From: an uncultured Pseudomonadota bacterium
Lineage (GTDB): Bacteria > Pseudomonadota > Gammaproteobacteria > Enterobacterales > Succinivibrionaceae
Assembly (NCBI GenBank): GCA_900317945.1
Contig: ONIT01000003.1
Coordinates: 1 to 63,837 of the forward strand
DNA: 63,837 bases
Direction of reading: 5' to 3'
Shown: positions 18,050-26,620 of the stretch, piece after piece
How positions within the stretch are numbered: the stretch's first letter is position 1
Layout of the letters: each line of letters opens with the position of its first letter
The notes under the pieces: generated by a model
Databases searched by the model: none
Seen by the model: only the letters and a program-made list of their open reading frames with translations
Told to the model about the DNA's origin: nothing
Translations under genes and position numbers: made by a program

Positions 18050-19420
18050 CTAGGGCTGTTTTTCCCCGCCTGCAGCCTCAGGCGCGCCCTTCAGATCGCC
18101 CCAGTGCGACTCCCTGATTCTCTGCTCGAGATCCTTCATCTCCTTGGTCGCGACCGATCTCAGGATCATCCTGTTTGATCTGTCGTAGGTGAAGTAGCTC
18201 CAAATCCAGTCAAAGAACACTGAGAGCTTGTTCTTCACGCCGAGTATCGACATGAGGTGGACAAACATCCAGATAAGCCAGGCAAAGAAGCCGCCGAAAT
18301 GCATTCCGGCAATGTCGGCAACAGCCTTGTTCCTGCCGATAGTCGCCATCGAGCCCAGATCCCTGTAGCGGAACGGCGCCTCCTTTCCGCCTTTGGCGAT
18401 GGCCAGGAGGTTCCTTGCGACCAGATCTCCCTGCTGAATCGCGGGCTGCGCCATCTGCGGATGCCCCTCAGGGTATGCCGCGTCGCCATGCATCAGCGCG
18501 ATGTCGCCGATGGCGAAGATATTCTCCGTTCCGTCAACCCGGCAGTGCTCGTCAACCAGGATGCGGTTGCCGCGCCCGACGGATCCCTTTCCGATGCCGG
18601 GGATATCGGGGCAGATGACGCCGCCCACCCAGATGAGGTTCCTCGTCGGGATGCTCTCGCCGGAGTTGAGCACGGCCGCATGGTCAGCGTAGTCTGTAAC
18701 CCTGGTGCCGAGCTTTACCTTCACTCCCATTTTCTCGAGAAACTTCAGGGACAGGGCCGATGCCTTCTCGGACATCCCGGGAAGGAGTCTCTTGGCGCCC
18801 TGCACGAGGATGATGTTCATCAGGGAGATATCCATGTCAGGATAGTCCTTCGGGACAACATACTTTCTCATCTCGGCCAGGGCTCCGGCGATTTCCACTC
18901 CGGACGGTCCTCCGCCGACAATCACCACGTTGAGGAGCTCCTGCCTCTCCTTCTCGTCAGAGCAGGTAATCGCCCGCTCGAAATTCGAGAGTATGGTGTT
19001 CCTGAGCCCCATTGCCTCCGAGACGGTCTTCATCGGCACCGCCGAGGCCTCGATGTTGCTGTTGTGGAAAAAGTTGGTCTTTGTCCCGCAAGCCAGCACC
19101 AGATAGTCATAGCTGAGCTTGCCGATGGAGGTCTGGATATAGTTCTTGTCGGCATAGACTGCCCTGAGCTCTGCCATGCGGTAGAAATAGTCCGAGCGGT
19201 CCTCAAAAAGCTTCCTGTACGGGAAGGAGATGTCCCCCGGCGTCAGGCCGGCCGTGGCGATCTGGTAAATAAGCGGGGGAAACTGATGGTAGTTGTTCTT
19301 GTCTATGAGGACCACCTGGTAGTCCGAGTTCTTGAGGTCCCGGGCAAGGCGCAGCCCGCCGAAGCCTCCTCCGACGATTACCACCCTTTTCTTTCCGTTG
19401 TCAGCTATATTGAAACTCAT
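18050..19420 (-). CDS. ndh: Type II NADH dehydrogenase
   Basis: A non-proton-pumping NADH:quinone oxidoreductase on the inner membrane. The FAD-binding motif VVIVGGGFGGLRLARDL opens the protein. The NAD-binding motif NVVIVGGGPSGVEIAGALAEM lies mid-way, and the second FAD motif NIFAIGDIALMHG is followed by GHPQMAQPAIQQGDLVARNL. A C-terminal hydrophobic stretch (FFAWLIWMFVHLMSILGVKNK) fits membrane anchoring. The 456 residues exceed E. coli Ndh (434). The start MSFNIADNGKKR has GAGG upstream. A CRP-like site lies about 80 bases upstream. Confidence 0.93.
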   Translation of the reverse strand: MSFNIADNGKKRVVIVGGGFGGLRLARDLKNSDYQVVLIDKNNYHQFPPLIYQIATAGLTPGDISFPYRKLFEDRSDYFYRMAELRAVYADKNYIQTSIGKLSYDYLVLACGTKTNFFHNSNIEASAVPMKTVSEAMGLRNTILSNFERAITCSDEKERQELLNVVIVGGGPSGVEIAGALAEMRKYVVPKDYPDMDISLMNIILVQGAKRLLPGMSEKASALSLKFLEKMGVKVKLGTRVTDYADHAAVLNSGESIPTRNLIWVGGVICPDIPGIGKGSVGRGNRILVDEHCRVDGTENIFAIGDIALMHGDAAYPEGHPQMAQPAIQQGDLVARNLLAIAKGGKEAPFRYRDLGSMATIGRNKAVADIAGMHFGGFFAWLIWMFVHLMSILGVKNKLSVFFDWIWSYFTYDRSNRMILRSVATKEMKDLEQRIRESHWGDLKGAPEAAGGEKQP

Positions 19421-19820
19421 CTTTGAGGCCTCTCATGTCAGAAACAGCACGGCTGTGTCACTTTGGTCCCAGCCTGCCGCATGCCATTCATGGTGACACA
19501 GATCACAGAAACCCTTTGAGAACAGCATATATCACGCCAGCTCTCAGGTGCGGGAAGGAGACATCCTGCGTGTTCCTTCAGTCAGGGAAACAGCAGGAAA
19601 TGCGGCAGTCCCCTGCCGCATCCCCATGTCAGAAAACGTTCCTGAACAGAACGCAGCAGCGCGAAATGAGCCATTCCGGTGCATATGCTGCAATTATACA
19701 GGCAGAATGCAATCCTGAGCGGCGCATTCTGCACGGCACTGCGGAGCCCTCAATGCCGCGCAATTGGGAAACAGCCGGCAAAACAGAGCCTTTAACCTGA
19801 AGGCCCCTGCCTCTGCGTCC
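19421..19820. other. 400-base intergenic region between rluB and ndh
   Basis: No convincing gene is present; a plus-strand frame at 19423-19800 has no ribosome site or family signal. It holds a CRP-like palindrome (19492-19507), a perfect 8-bp hairpin TGCGGCAG/CTGCCGCA (19601-19620), a 9-bp inverted repeat GCAGAATGC/GCATTCTGC (19702-19732), and a minus-strand TATAAT (19693-19698) without a good -35. This makes a long structured ndh leader possible. Confidence 0.5.
19492..19507. promoter_or_regulatory. CRP-like operator upstream of ndh
   Basis: GGTGA, six bases (CACAGA) and TCACA match nine of ten core positions of the CRP consensus TGTGA-N6-TCACA. The centre is about 80 bases before the ndh start. 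Confidence 0.45.
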
Positions 19821-21056
19821 CTAATCCCCGTCTTTCCGGTAAGTGCGGCGTGAGTGCCCGTCGTCCTGACGGCCTCTGAACCGGTCTCCGGGCCTGCGCG
19901 GCGCCTTCCCGGATGACGGGCGGTGCCAGTGCCCTGAGTGCTCAGAGCCTGATTTTCCGCCGAAGCTGCTTCTCTCAGGGCGCGAATGCCTCTTCTCGAC
20001 GTTCTCATCCAGATCGAAAGAGTACTTCCTGCTCTCTGATGAGCGGCTGCCGCTCCTCTCAGAGCCTCGTGATGAAGGCCTGCGCTTTGACCAGGATGAT
20101 CTCTCTGTGTCATCCCCGTCACGCCAGCCTGGCCTGTGCGGGAGAGGCTTTCTCCCTTCACTGCCCTCATCGCTGCGCCTCGATCTCCTGCTGCTCTCAT
20201 GCGCGTCATCATCCTCACGGAAGCGCCTTTTCTCGAGAGGCGATGAGCGGCTCTTACGGCCCTTTCCGTAGGGGCTGTCCTTCGACGGGTTCCTGAACTG
20301 CCTGACCGCCTCGGTCTCGTCCGGGAGATCAACCATGTGCCTGAGGTAATTAACCTCGGAGAGCGAGAGCTCCTCCCACTCGCCGCGGCTCAGCGAGCGG
20401 CTCAGGGTAAGGTTGCCGTACCTGATTCTGATGAGCCTGCTCACCCTGAGGCCGACAGCCTCAAAAATCCTTCTTACCTCGCGGTTTCTTCCCTCATGGA
20501 GGACGACGTTGTACCACCTGTTGATGCCCTCGCCGCCAACGAAGGAAATCTTGTCAAAGGCAGCCATTCCGTCCGAAAGCTCGACGCCCTTGCTGAGCTT
20601 TTCAATAATCTCCGGGCTGATCTCGCCGAAAACGCGCACGGAGTACTCGCGCTCGATGACGTGCGAGGGGTGCATCAGGCGGTTCGCGAGCTCGCCGTCA
20701 TTGGTGAAGAGAATGAGGCCGGTGGTGTTGATGTCAAGCCTGCCCACCGATACCCAGCGGCTGTCAGGGATAATCGGGAGCGCCTCGAATACTGACGGCC
20801 TGCCGTCCGGATCGTTCCTTGAGCAGATCTCGCCGTCAGGCTTGTTGTACGCAAGAACCCGGCAGGCTGGCTTGTCCATGGAGACCTGCGTGACAAACTT
20901 GTTGTCAACGTAAATCTTGTCTCCTGGGTTTGCCCTGTCGCCGAGCTTGGCCACCCGGCTGTTGATCCTGACCCGTCCTGCAGAGATAACCTGTTCCATT
21001 CCGCGGCGTGACCCCATGCCAATCTCGGCAAGGATTTTCTGAAGCTTTACACTCAT
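19821..21056 (-). CDS. rluB: 23S rRNA pseudouridine synthase RluB with long Arg/Ser-rich tail
   Basis: Makes pseudouridine 2605 in 23S rRNA. Residues 1-60 form an S4 domain (KLQKILAEIGMGSRRGME). The catalytic RsuA-type domain follows with GRLDINTTGLILFTND (catalytic aspartate) and LHEGRNREVRRIFEAVGL. From about residue 255 to 411 the protein is a low-complexity tail of Arg, Ser, Gly, Asp and Lys, probably disordered and RNA-binding; E. coli RluB has a shorter tail of this kind (291 residues in all). It stands alone behind the tatD-operon terminator. Confidence 0.93.
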   Translation of the reverse strand: MSVKLQKILAEIGMGSRRGMEQVISAGRVRINSRVAKLGDRANPGDKIYVDNKFVTQVSMDKPACRVLAYNKPDGEICSRNDPDGRPSVFEALPIIPDSRWVSVGRLDINTTGLILFTNDGELANRLMHPSHVIEREYSVRVFGEISPEIIEKLSKGVELSDGMAAFDKISFVGGEGINRWYNVVLHEGRNREVRRIFEAVGLRVSRLIRIRYGNLTLSRSLSRGEWEELSLSEVNYLRHMVDLPDETEAVRQFRNPSKDSPYGKGRKSRSSPLEKRRFREDDDAHESSRRSRRSDEGSEGRKPLPHRPGWRDGDDTERSSWSKRRPSSRGSERSGSRSSESRKYSFDLDENVEKRHSRPERSSFGGKSGSEHSGHWHRPSSGKAPRRPGDRFRGRQDDGHSRRTYRKDGD

Positions 21057-21084
21057 ATTTGACTCGTTTTCACTTGAAATGGAT

Positions 21085-21115
21085 AAAAAAAGAGAGCGGC
21101 GCGCTGCGCCTCTCC
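21085..21115 (-). terminator. Terminator at the end of the fab-tatD operon
   Basis: On the minus strand GAGAG+GCGC pairs with GCGC+CTCTC (2-base bulge), followed by seven T residues, 26 bases behind the tatD stop. Confidence 0.75.
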
Positions 21116-21140
21116 CTAATATAACACGACAGAATCTTTT

Positions 21141-21935
21141 CTAACCAGGAAATGATGCGGCGAGGCTTACCCCGAAAAGGCTCTCGAAATTGGCGCTGGT
21201 CTGCTCGAGAACCCTCCCGTACTCAACGCCCTTCACCTCGGCGAGCTTCTCAGCGGTCTTCACCACGAAGGCGGGCTCATTGGAGCGCCCGCGGTAGGGA
21301 ACAGGCGCGAGATACGGGGAGTCGGTCTCGACAAGCAGGCGGTCAAGCGGCACATACCGCGCAATCTCCCTGATGTTCTCCCCGCTCTTGAAGGTGATGA
21401 TGCCGTTTACCGAAATGTAAAAGCCCGCGTCAAGGGCCTTTTTCACAAAGTCAAGGCTCTCGGCGCAGGAGTGGAATATTCCGCCCACATCCTCAGCGCG
21501 CTCTGACCTCACGATATTCCAGGTGTCAGCGGGCGCATTCCTCGCGTGAATCACGAGGGGGAGACGGAGCTCGCACGCCACGGCAATCTGCCTGATGAAG
21601 TCGCGCTGCTGCGGTATCTTGGTGTCCGCGTCATAGTAGTAGTCGAGCCCCACCTCACCTATAGCTATCACCTTGGGGTTCTGGCAGCATTCCTTCAGCT
21701 GCTCCTCGGTCCACTCGGCGCTGATATTCTCGGGATGGGTGCCGGCCGTGAGCCAGACGTTGGCATATGGAGCCGAGTCGGCCGCCATCTTCTGGAAGGA
21801 GGGAAGCTCGCAGCAGATGTTCAGCATGTGCGTAACCCCTGCTGCCATGGCGTTTTTGTAGGCGTCCTCAAAGCTCTCGTGCTGTTCGCGGAAATTGAGA
21901 TCCGAAATATGACAGTGTGAATCTACCAGAAACAT
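21141..21935 (-). CDS. TatD-family metal-dependent hydrolase (YcfH type)
   Basis: A TIM-barrel metal hydrolase of the TatD family; relatives are 3'-5' deoxyribonucleases or D-aminoacyl-tRNA deacylases. The metal ligands are seen in DSHCHISDLNF, GEVGLDYYY, LPLVIHARNAPADTWN, HSCAESLDFVKKALD and LVETDSPYLAPVP. The ATG at 21935 has GAGG directly upstream, preferred over a codon eight residues earlier, giving 264 residues (E. coli YcfH 265). It is the last gene of the operon, 7 bases behind holB, as in E. coli. Confidence 0.93.
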   Translation of the reverse strand: MFLVDSHCHISDLNFREQHESFEDAYKNAMAAGVTHMLNICCELPSFQKMAADSAPYANVWLTAGTHPENISAEWTEEQLKECCQNPKVIAIGEVGLDYYYDADTKIPQQRDFIRQIAVACELRLPLVIHARNAPADTWNIVRSERAEDVGGIFHSCAESLDFVKKALDAGFYISVNGIITFKSGENIREIARYVPLDRLLVETDSPYLAPVPYRGRSNEPAFVVKTAEKLAEVKGVEYGRVLEQTSANFESLFGVSLAASFPG

Positions 21936-21942
21936 TTTTACC

Positions 21943-22950
21943 TCAGAAAGACGCGGCAACCCTGTTCAGCCAGTCAAGCACGCGGAGCCTCAGCATGCCC
22001 GACGGGATGGCGCCCTCGGGATCCCTGAGATCCTGCAGACCGTCCATAAGCCCGATGAGCGTCTCGCCGTCGAGGCGCATCAGCGGGTTGTCAGGAGAGA
22101 CCGTGCCCAGGATAAGGGAGGCCTTCTCGTTCTGCAGTATCTTTTTCGCGTAGATGTCGTGCAGGCAGTAATAAAACAGCCGGTAAACCACGTCAGGCTT
22201 GCTGATGTTGTCATGGAGCCAGGTGCCGGCCTGCGTGAGGTAGGCCTCAACGGCGTCAAGCACGCCAACCGCTGCGCTTGGATCATTGAGGAAGTCCCTG
22301 AACGAGGTGATGAGATCGTCAAGGTACTTTCCCATGTCGTTCTCGACAAAATGCAGTGTCTGCACCGGAGAGCTGCCGCAGAGCCGGTAGTAGTACCTGA
22401 GGTTCGGCAAATCGCCGCTGATGTTCTGGTACATCCAGGCCTTCGCGGACTCAAAGTCTGGAGAGTCAACCCGGAGTATCCGGGAGCGGCTGATGACTGT
22501 CGGGAGGAGCCGGTGGATATTGTCGGTAGTCAGGATGAAGAGCACCCTGCCGACCGGCTCCTCAAGTACCTTGAGCAGCGCGTTGGCGGCAGCCTCAGTC
22601 ATGTTCTCCGCGTTGTAGATTATGACGAGCTTGCCGATGCCGAACCTCGGTGTCTCGTTGACGAGCCCCCCGATCCTGCGCACCGAGTCGATTGATATGG
22701 TGCTGTTCTCGCCATCGCCGATAATGAGCGCGTCAGGATGCGTGCCGTCCGCGAGCATCAGGCAGGAGTGGCATTTGCCGCAGTAGCCGTCAGGCTTTGG
22801 CTCCTCGCAGAGGAACAGGTTCCCCATGTTCCGTGCGAAGGTCTTCTTGCCAAGCCCGTCAGCGCCGGAGACTATTATCGCGTTCGGGATCCTCCCGGAG
22901 TGGAATGTCTCAAGCCAGACCTTCCAGGGCTTCTCTAGCCACGGGAACAC
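21943..22950 (-). CDS. holB: DNA polymerase III subunit delta prime
   Basis: Clamp-loader subunit that wedges open the beta-clamp loader with delta and tau/gamma. The AAA+-like fold is visible: a P-loop-like GADGLGKKTFARN, the zinc module CGKCHSCLML, and LLKVLEEPVGRVLFIL followed by the SRSRILRV sensor region (delta prime lacks real ATPase activity). The start is GTG with GGAGG seven bases upstream; it overlaps tmk by 16 bases. 335 residues against 334 in E. coli. Confidence 0.95.
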   Translation of the reverse strand: MFPWLEKPWKVWLETFHSGRIPNAIIVSGADGLGKKTFARNMGNLFLCEEPKPDGYCGKCHSCLMLADGTHPDALIIGDGENSTISIDSVRRIGGLVNETPRFGIGKLVIIYNAENMTEAAANALLKVLEEPVGRVLFILTTDNIHRLLPTVISRSRILRVDSPDFESAKAWMYQNISGDLPNLRYYYRLCGSSPVQTLHFVENDMGKYLDDLITSFRDFLNDPSAAVGVLDAVEAYLTQAGTWLHDNISKPDVVYRLFYYCLHDIYAKKILQNEKASLILGTVSPDNPLMRLDGETLIGLMDGLQDLRDPEGAIPSGMLRLRVLDWLNRVAASF

Positions 22951-23576
22951 AGGAACACCTCCAGCCTCTGCCTGATGTCAGCTGTTACCTCTGACTCAGT
23001 CCTGGAGGCGTCAATAACCTCAATGGAGCTGTCATCCCTTGCCGCGTCAAGGTAGGCCTTCCTTACCCTGCGGAAAAACTCCAGCCTCTCGTTCTCAAAG
23101 CGGTCAGACGCCTCGGCGCGCTTCCTCACGCGCTCAAAGCCCTGCTCGGGGCTGATGTCAAGGAGGAAGGTAAGATCGGGCCTGAAATCGCCGATTGCCA
23201 TATTTTTTGCTGACCTTATGACCTCGAGGCTTACTCCCCTGCCGCCGCCCTGGTAGGCGACAGTCGAGAGATCATGCCGGTCTCCCACCACAAATGTTCC
23301 CTCGGAAAGCGCAGGCCTTATGACATTCTCCACGAGCTGAGCCCTGGATGCGTACATGACGAAAATTTCCGTAACGGGGAGGACCTTTTCCTGCCACTCA
23401 TGCTTGATGGCGTTCCGGAGCTCCTCGGCAAGCGGCGTGCCGCCGGGCTCCCTGGTGTGCAGCACCTTTTTCCCGGACTCCTCCAGGAAAGCAGTGACGG
23501 CCCTGAGCGCAGTTGACTTGCCGGCGCCCTCTATGCCCTCAAGCACAATAAAGGCGCCTTTCTGAGACTTTTCCAT
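22935..23576 (-). CDS. tmk: Thymidylate kinase
   Basis: Phosphorylates dTMP to dTDP. P-loop GIEGAGKST, the DR(H/Y) motif VGDRHDLSTVAYQGGG, the base-binding REPGGTPLAEELR, and the lid region KRAEASDRFENE are present. The frame is open 22 codons further up to the mltG stop, but family proteins begin at MEKSQKGAFIVLEG and GGAGAG lies upstream of that ATG. Length 213 residues, as in E. coli. It sits between mltG and holB. Confidence 0.96.
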   Translation of the reverse strand: MEKSQKGAFIVLEGIEGAGKSTALRAVTAFLEESGKKVLHTREPGGTPLAEELRNAIKHEWQEKVLPVTEIFVMYASRAQLVENVIRPALSEGTFVVGDRHDLSTVAYQGGGRGVSLEVIRSAKNMAIGDFRPDLTFLLDISPEQGFERVRKRAEASDRFENERLEFFRRVRKAYLDAARDDSSIEVIDASRTESEVTADIRQRLEVFLCSRG

Positions 23577-23641
23577 CGGGTCACTCTCCGTTGAACATGA
23601 ACAGTGCATAGGGGTTAGAGGAGAGGGCTTAAGGCGGCTCA

Positions 23642-24733
23642 TCAGCGCTGCTCCGGAGCCTCTTCCTCTTTCAGATCCTGCTCTTTTTTCTCATCCTGCC
23701 CTGCCGCAGCAGAGTTCTCCATGGCTTTCTGGATCTTCCTGTACTCGGCAACGGCCCTGCCGTGCTCGGCAATGGTCTTTGAGAACGTATGGCCGCCCTT
23801 TCCGTTTGCCACAAAATAAAGGTATTCAGACTCGGCGGGATGCAGGACTGCCTCTATCGAGCTCTTCGAGGCGGAGGCTATGGGAGTCGGCGGAAGCCCG
23901 TCTATGACATAGGTATTGTAGGGGTTTGCGTCGGCGAGATCGGACTTAGTTATCCTGCCGGTGTACCTGTCCCTTACCCCGTAAATGACTGTCGGATCGG
24001 TCTGCAGCTTCATGTGCTGCCTTAGCCGGTTGAGGAATACCGAGGCAACGAGGGGCCTCTCGGACTCGGCCGAGGTCTCCTTCTCAACGATTGAGGCAAG
24101 GATGAGCGCCTCGTACTGGTTCTCAAAGGGAAGCCCATCGGCCCGCTTCAGCCACTCCTCGTCCAGGAATTTCCGCATCGCGTCAGACGAGCGCTTCAGG
24201 ATGGCGCTCTCCGAGTCGTCAGCCTCATAGTTGAAGGTGTCCGGAAGGAAGAGCCCCTCCGGATTTGCCCGGGGAAGCTTAAGCCTCTCTGAGACCTCCT
24301 TATAGGAGAGACCTGAGAGATCATGCCTGAGCCTCCCCTCTGCCGAGAGGACCTTCAGATAGTCGTCAAGAGTCCTGCCCTCAACAAGCGTTACCTTAAA
24401 GACAATGCCCTTTCCCGTGACAAACACCTTAAGCGCGTCGGAAAGCGTGCTGCAGTCCTTAAGGGAGTAGATGCCTACCTTGATGTTCTGCACGTCAGGG
24501 TGCCTCTTGAGCCAGTAGGAGAGGATGTACTGATTGAACTCCCTTCCGGTAAGCCTCCCTGCCAGGGACTTGGCGGTGTCGCCGGCATGGACCTGGAACT
24601 CATCCTTCGGAACGGCTATCGCCGCGCTGTCGAGCTCACTGACCGCGGAGTCAAACCAGTGCTTCCCGTATACGGCAGCTCCGGCGGCGGCAAGCACAAA
24701 CAGCAGGACAATGGCGCGCAGTATATTCTTCAA
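23642..24733 (-). CDS. mltG: Endolytic murein transglycosylase MltG
   Basis: MltG cuts nascent glycan strands in the inner membrane and so ends peptidoglycan polymerisation. One N-terminal membrane helix (ILRAIVLLFVLAAAGAAVYG) is followed by a LysM-like segment and the YceG catalytic domain with the glutamate in ASIVEKETSAESERP and the TDPTVIYG motif. The best start is TTG at 24733, seven bases after CGGAG, giving 363 residues; an earlier TTG at 24748 lacks a site. The tail (DEKKEQDLKEEEAPEQR) is charged. pabC, which precedes it in E. coli, is missing. Confidence 0.94.
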   Translation of the reverse strand: MKNILRAIVLLFVLAAAGAAVYGKHWFDSAVSELDSAAIAVPKDEFQVHAGDTAKSLAGRLTGREFNQYILSYWLKRHPDVQNIKVGIYSLKDCSTLSDALKVFVTGKGIVFKVTLVEGRTLDDYLKVLSAEGRLRHDLSGLSYKEVSERLKLPRANPEGLFLPDTFNYEADDSESAILKRSSDAMRKFLDEEWLKRADGLPFENQYEALILASIVEKETSAESERPLVASVFLNRLRQHMKLQTDPTVIYGVRDRYTGRITKSDLADANPYNTYVIDGLPPTPIASASKSSIEAVLHPAESEYLYFVANGKGGHTFSKTIAEHGRAVAEYRKIQKAMENSAAAGQDEKKEQDLKEEEAPEQR

Positions 24734-24749
24734 GTGAGACTCCGGCAAT

Positions 24750-24779
24750 AAAAAAGGGAAACTCCGTCAGGAATCCCCC
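24750..24779 (-). terminator. Terminator after fabF
   Basis: On the minus strand a roughly 10-bp stem containing G-T pairs (GGGGGATTCC / GGAGTTTCCC, loop TGAC) is followed by six T residues. It overlaps the start region upstream of mltG, so mltG-tmk-holB-tatD expression would depend on read-through. Confidence 0.6.
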
Positions 24780-24817
24780 TTCTCAAGACTAATCCAGGCA
24801 ATGCATCACCTGCTCAT

Positions 24818-26068
24818 TCAGTCCTTGAACTTCTTGAACATGATCGAGCTGTTGGTGCCGCCAAAACCAAAGGAGTTGGACAGAGCGTAGTTGATCTCTG
24901 CCTCCTGGGCAACATTGGGCACCAGGTTGAGTCCTGCGCACTCATCATCAGGATTGTCGAGGTTGATGGTAGGAGGAGCAATGTTCTCCTTGGCCGCAAG
25001 GATCGAGAAAATAGACTCGATTGCGCCGGCTGCTCCGAGGAGGTGGCCGGTCATTGACTTGGTCGAGCTGATCCTGACATCCTTTATGGCGTCGCCGAAC
25101 ACGGAGCGCATGCCCCTGATCTCGCCGATATCGCCCTGCGGGGTTGAGGTGCCATGGGCATTGACATAGTCAACCATGTCAGGAGAAATGCCTGCGTCCG
25201 CAATGGCGTTCTTCATGGCGAGGGCAGCGCCTGATCCGTCCGGGCACGGAGCAGTCATGTGATGAGCGTCTGAGCTCATGCCGAATCCGGCGAACTCAGC
25301 GTAAATCTTCGCGCCGCGCTTCTTCGCGTGCTCAAGCTCCTCAAGCACGACGATGCCCGCGCCGTCGCCCAGGACAAATCCGTCACGCTCCTTGTCCCAG
25401 GGCCTTGACGCCTTCTCAGGCTCGTCATTTCTGGTGGAGAGCGCCTTGAGCGCGCTGAAGCCGCCGAGCCCCATAGGGGTGGAGGCCTTCTCGGAGCCGC
25501 CGCAGACCATCACGTCAGCGTCGCCGTACTGAATGAGCCTTGCGGAAAGGCCGATGGAATGGGTTCCGGTGGAGCATGCGGTGGTTACGGCGATGCTGGG
25601 GCCGCGGATCCCCTTCATGATCGAGAGCTGGCCAGCGGCCATGTTGATGATGGTCGATGGAACAAAGAACGGGCTGATATGCCTAGGTCCCTTCTCCATC
25701 AGCCTGGTGTGGTTCATCTCGATATAGCCAAGGCCGCCGATTCCGGAGCCGATGGAAAGGCCGATGCGCTCCCTGTTGCTGTCGTTTATCTCGATGCCGC
25801 AGTCATCAATAGCCTGAATGCCTGCCGCAACAGCGTACTGAATAAACAGATCCATCTTCCTGCAGTCTTTCACTGAAAGGCCGTAGGCAGCCGGATCAAA
25901 GTTCTTGACCTGACCTGCGATTCTGGATGCGAAATCAGTCGTATCAAATCCCTCGGCGAGACCGATACCGCTGTGTCCGGCTTTAATGTTATCCCAGGCG
26001 TCTTTTACTGAATTGCCTACAGGACAGACTATACCCATACCGGTTACAACGACTCTGCGATTAGACAC
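24818..26068 (-). CDS. fabF: 3-oxoacyl-[acyl-carrier-protein] synthase II
   Basis: KAS II elongates acyl-ACP with malonyl-ACP and handles the cis-vaccenate step and its temperature control. The catalytic triad is Cys in [11 protein letters not shown], His in [11 protein letters not shown] and His in [12 protein letters not shown]. The start is GTG ([12 protein letters not shown]) with GGAGG six bases upstream. 416 residues, near E. coli (413). It follows acpP after a partial terminator. Confidence 0.97.
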   Translation of the reverse strand: MSNRRVVVTGMGIVCPVGNSVKDAWDNIKAGHSGIGLAEGFDTTDFASRIAGQVKNFDPAAYGLSVKDCRKMDLFIQYAVAAGIQAIDDCGIEINDSNRERIGLSIGSGIGGLGYIEMNHTRLMEKGPRHISPFFVPSTIINMAAGQLSIMKGIRGPSIAVTTACSTGTHSIGLSARLIQYGDADVMVCGGSEKASTPMGLGGFSALKALSTRNDEPEKASRPWDKERDGFVLGDGAGIVVLEELEHAKKRGAKIYAEFAGFGMSSDAHHMTAPCPDGSGAALAMKNAIADAGISPDMVDYVNAHGTSTPQGDIGEIRGMRSVFGDAIKDVRISSTKSMTGHLLGAAGAIESIFSILAAKENIAPPTINLDNPDDECAGLNLVPNVAQEAEINYALSNSFGFGGTNSSIMFKKFKD

Positions 26069-26109
26069 GGGGAACCTCCAAGGAACAGCGTCAGGAACTG
26101 AGAAACTGA

Positions 26110-26134
26110 ATAAAGAGCGGCAATTCCGCCGCTC
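26110..26134 (-). terminator. Attenuating hairpin between acpP and fabF
   Basis: GAGCGGC, a 6-base loop and GCCGCTC, then TTTATT on the minus strand. The weak T-tract suggests partial termination, keeping acpP message above fabF. Confidence 0.55.
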
Positions 26135-26164
26135 TCTGATAACAATTGCTTAACAGATGAAAGA

Positions 26165-26407
26165 TTACTTCTGGTGGGCCTTGATGTAGTCAATTGCGGT
26201 CTTGACAGTAGTGATCTTCTCAGCATCCTCATCAGGGATCTCTGTGTCGAACTTCTCCTCAAGAGCCATAACGAGCTCAACGGTGTCCAGAGAATCAGCG
26301 CCAAGATCGTCAACGAAGGAGGACTCCTCCTTGACATCTTCCTTCTTAACACCGAGCTGATCAACGATGATCTGCTTCACAGTCTCTTCAATCTCTTTAT
26401 CAGTCAT
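26165..26407 (-). CDS. acpP: Acyl carrier protein
   Basis: Carries growing acyl chains on a 4'-phosphopantetheine arm. The 80 residues are strongly acidic, with the attachment serine in [16 protein letters not shown]. It has its own strong promoter within the fab cluster (26491-26519) and hairpins on both sides, matching the very high ACP level cells need. Confidence 0.98.
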   Translation of the reverse strand: MTDKEIEETVKQIIVDQLGVKKEDVKEESSFVDDLGADSLDTVELVMALEEKFDTEIPDEDAEKITTVKTAIDYIKAHQK

Positions 26408-26490
26408 AAACTGTTTTATCCTTTACAGTAATTGAAACAGGCGCACGACTATGTCACGGCCTAGGCCGCCACTTTCGGCCTATGATTAAG

Positions 26491-26519
26491 ATTATACTGT
26501 TTTGGGCTAGCCAAAACAA
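26491..26519 (-). promoter_or_regulatory. acpP: acpP promoter overlapped by a 19-bp palindrome
   Basis: On the minus strand TTGTTT, 17 bases and a perfect TATAAT. The spacer and the edge of the -35 are filled by GTTTTGG-GCTAG-CCAAAAC (26499-26517), a perfect inverted repeat with 7-base arms. The predicted start lies about 75 bases before acpP. A regulator bound there would block polymerase. Confidence 0.65.
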
Positions 26520-26580
26520 CACAGACGCTCAAATAACTGACCTATATCTTGTTTTTTTGACTGGCTGCACACTCAGGAAA

Positions 26581-26600
26581 GGCGGCAGGATCCTGCCGCC
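26581..26600 (-). terminator. Perfect 20-bp palindrome behind fabG
   Basis: GGCGGCAGGATCCTGCCGCC is fully self-complementary and lies 20 bases after the fabG stop, followed on the minus strand by TTTCC. It probably acts as a partial terminator isolating acpP. Confidence 0.5.
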
Positions 26601-26620
26601 CGCTGGGCGTCGCCCTGGGA

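Noticed and set aside
18257-19426. 389-codon plus-strand frame antisense to ndh
   Set aside because: Same shadow effect; Ndh on the minus strand has intact FAD and NAD motifs.
19423-19800. 125-codon plus-strand frame in the rluB-ndh gap
   Set aside because: No ribosome site, no folded-protein pattern, and it covers a CRP-like site and inverted repeats that explain the region better.
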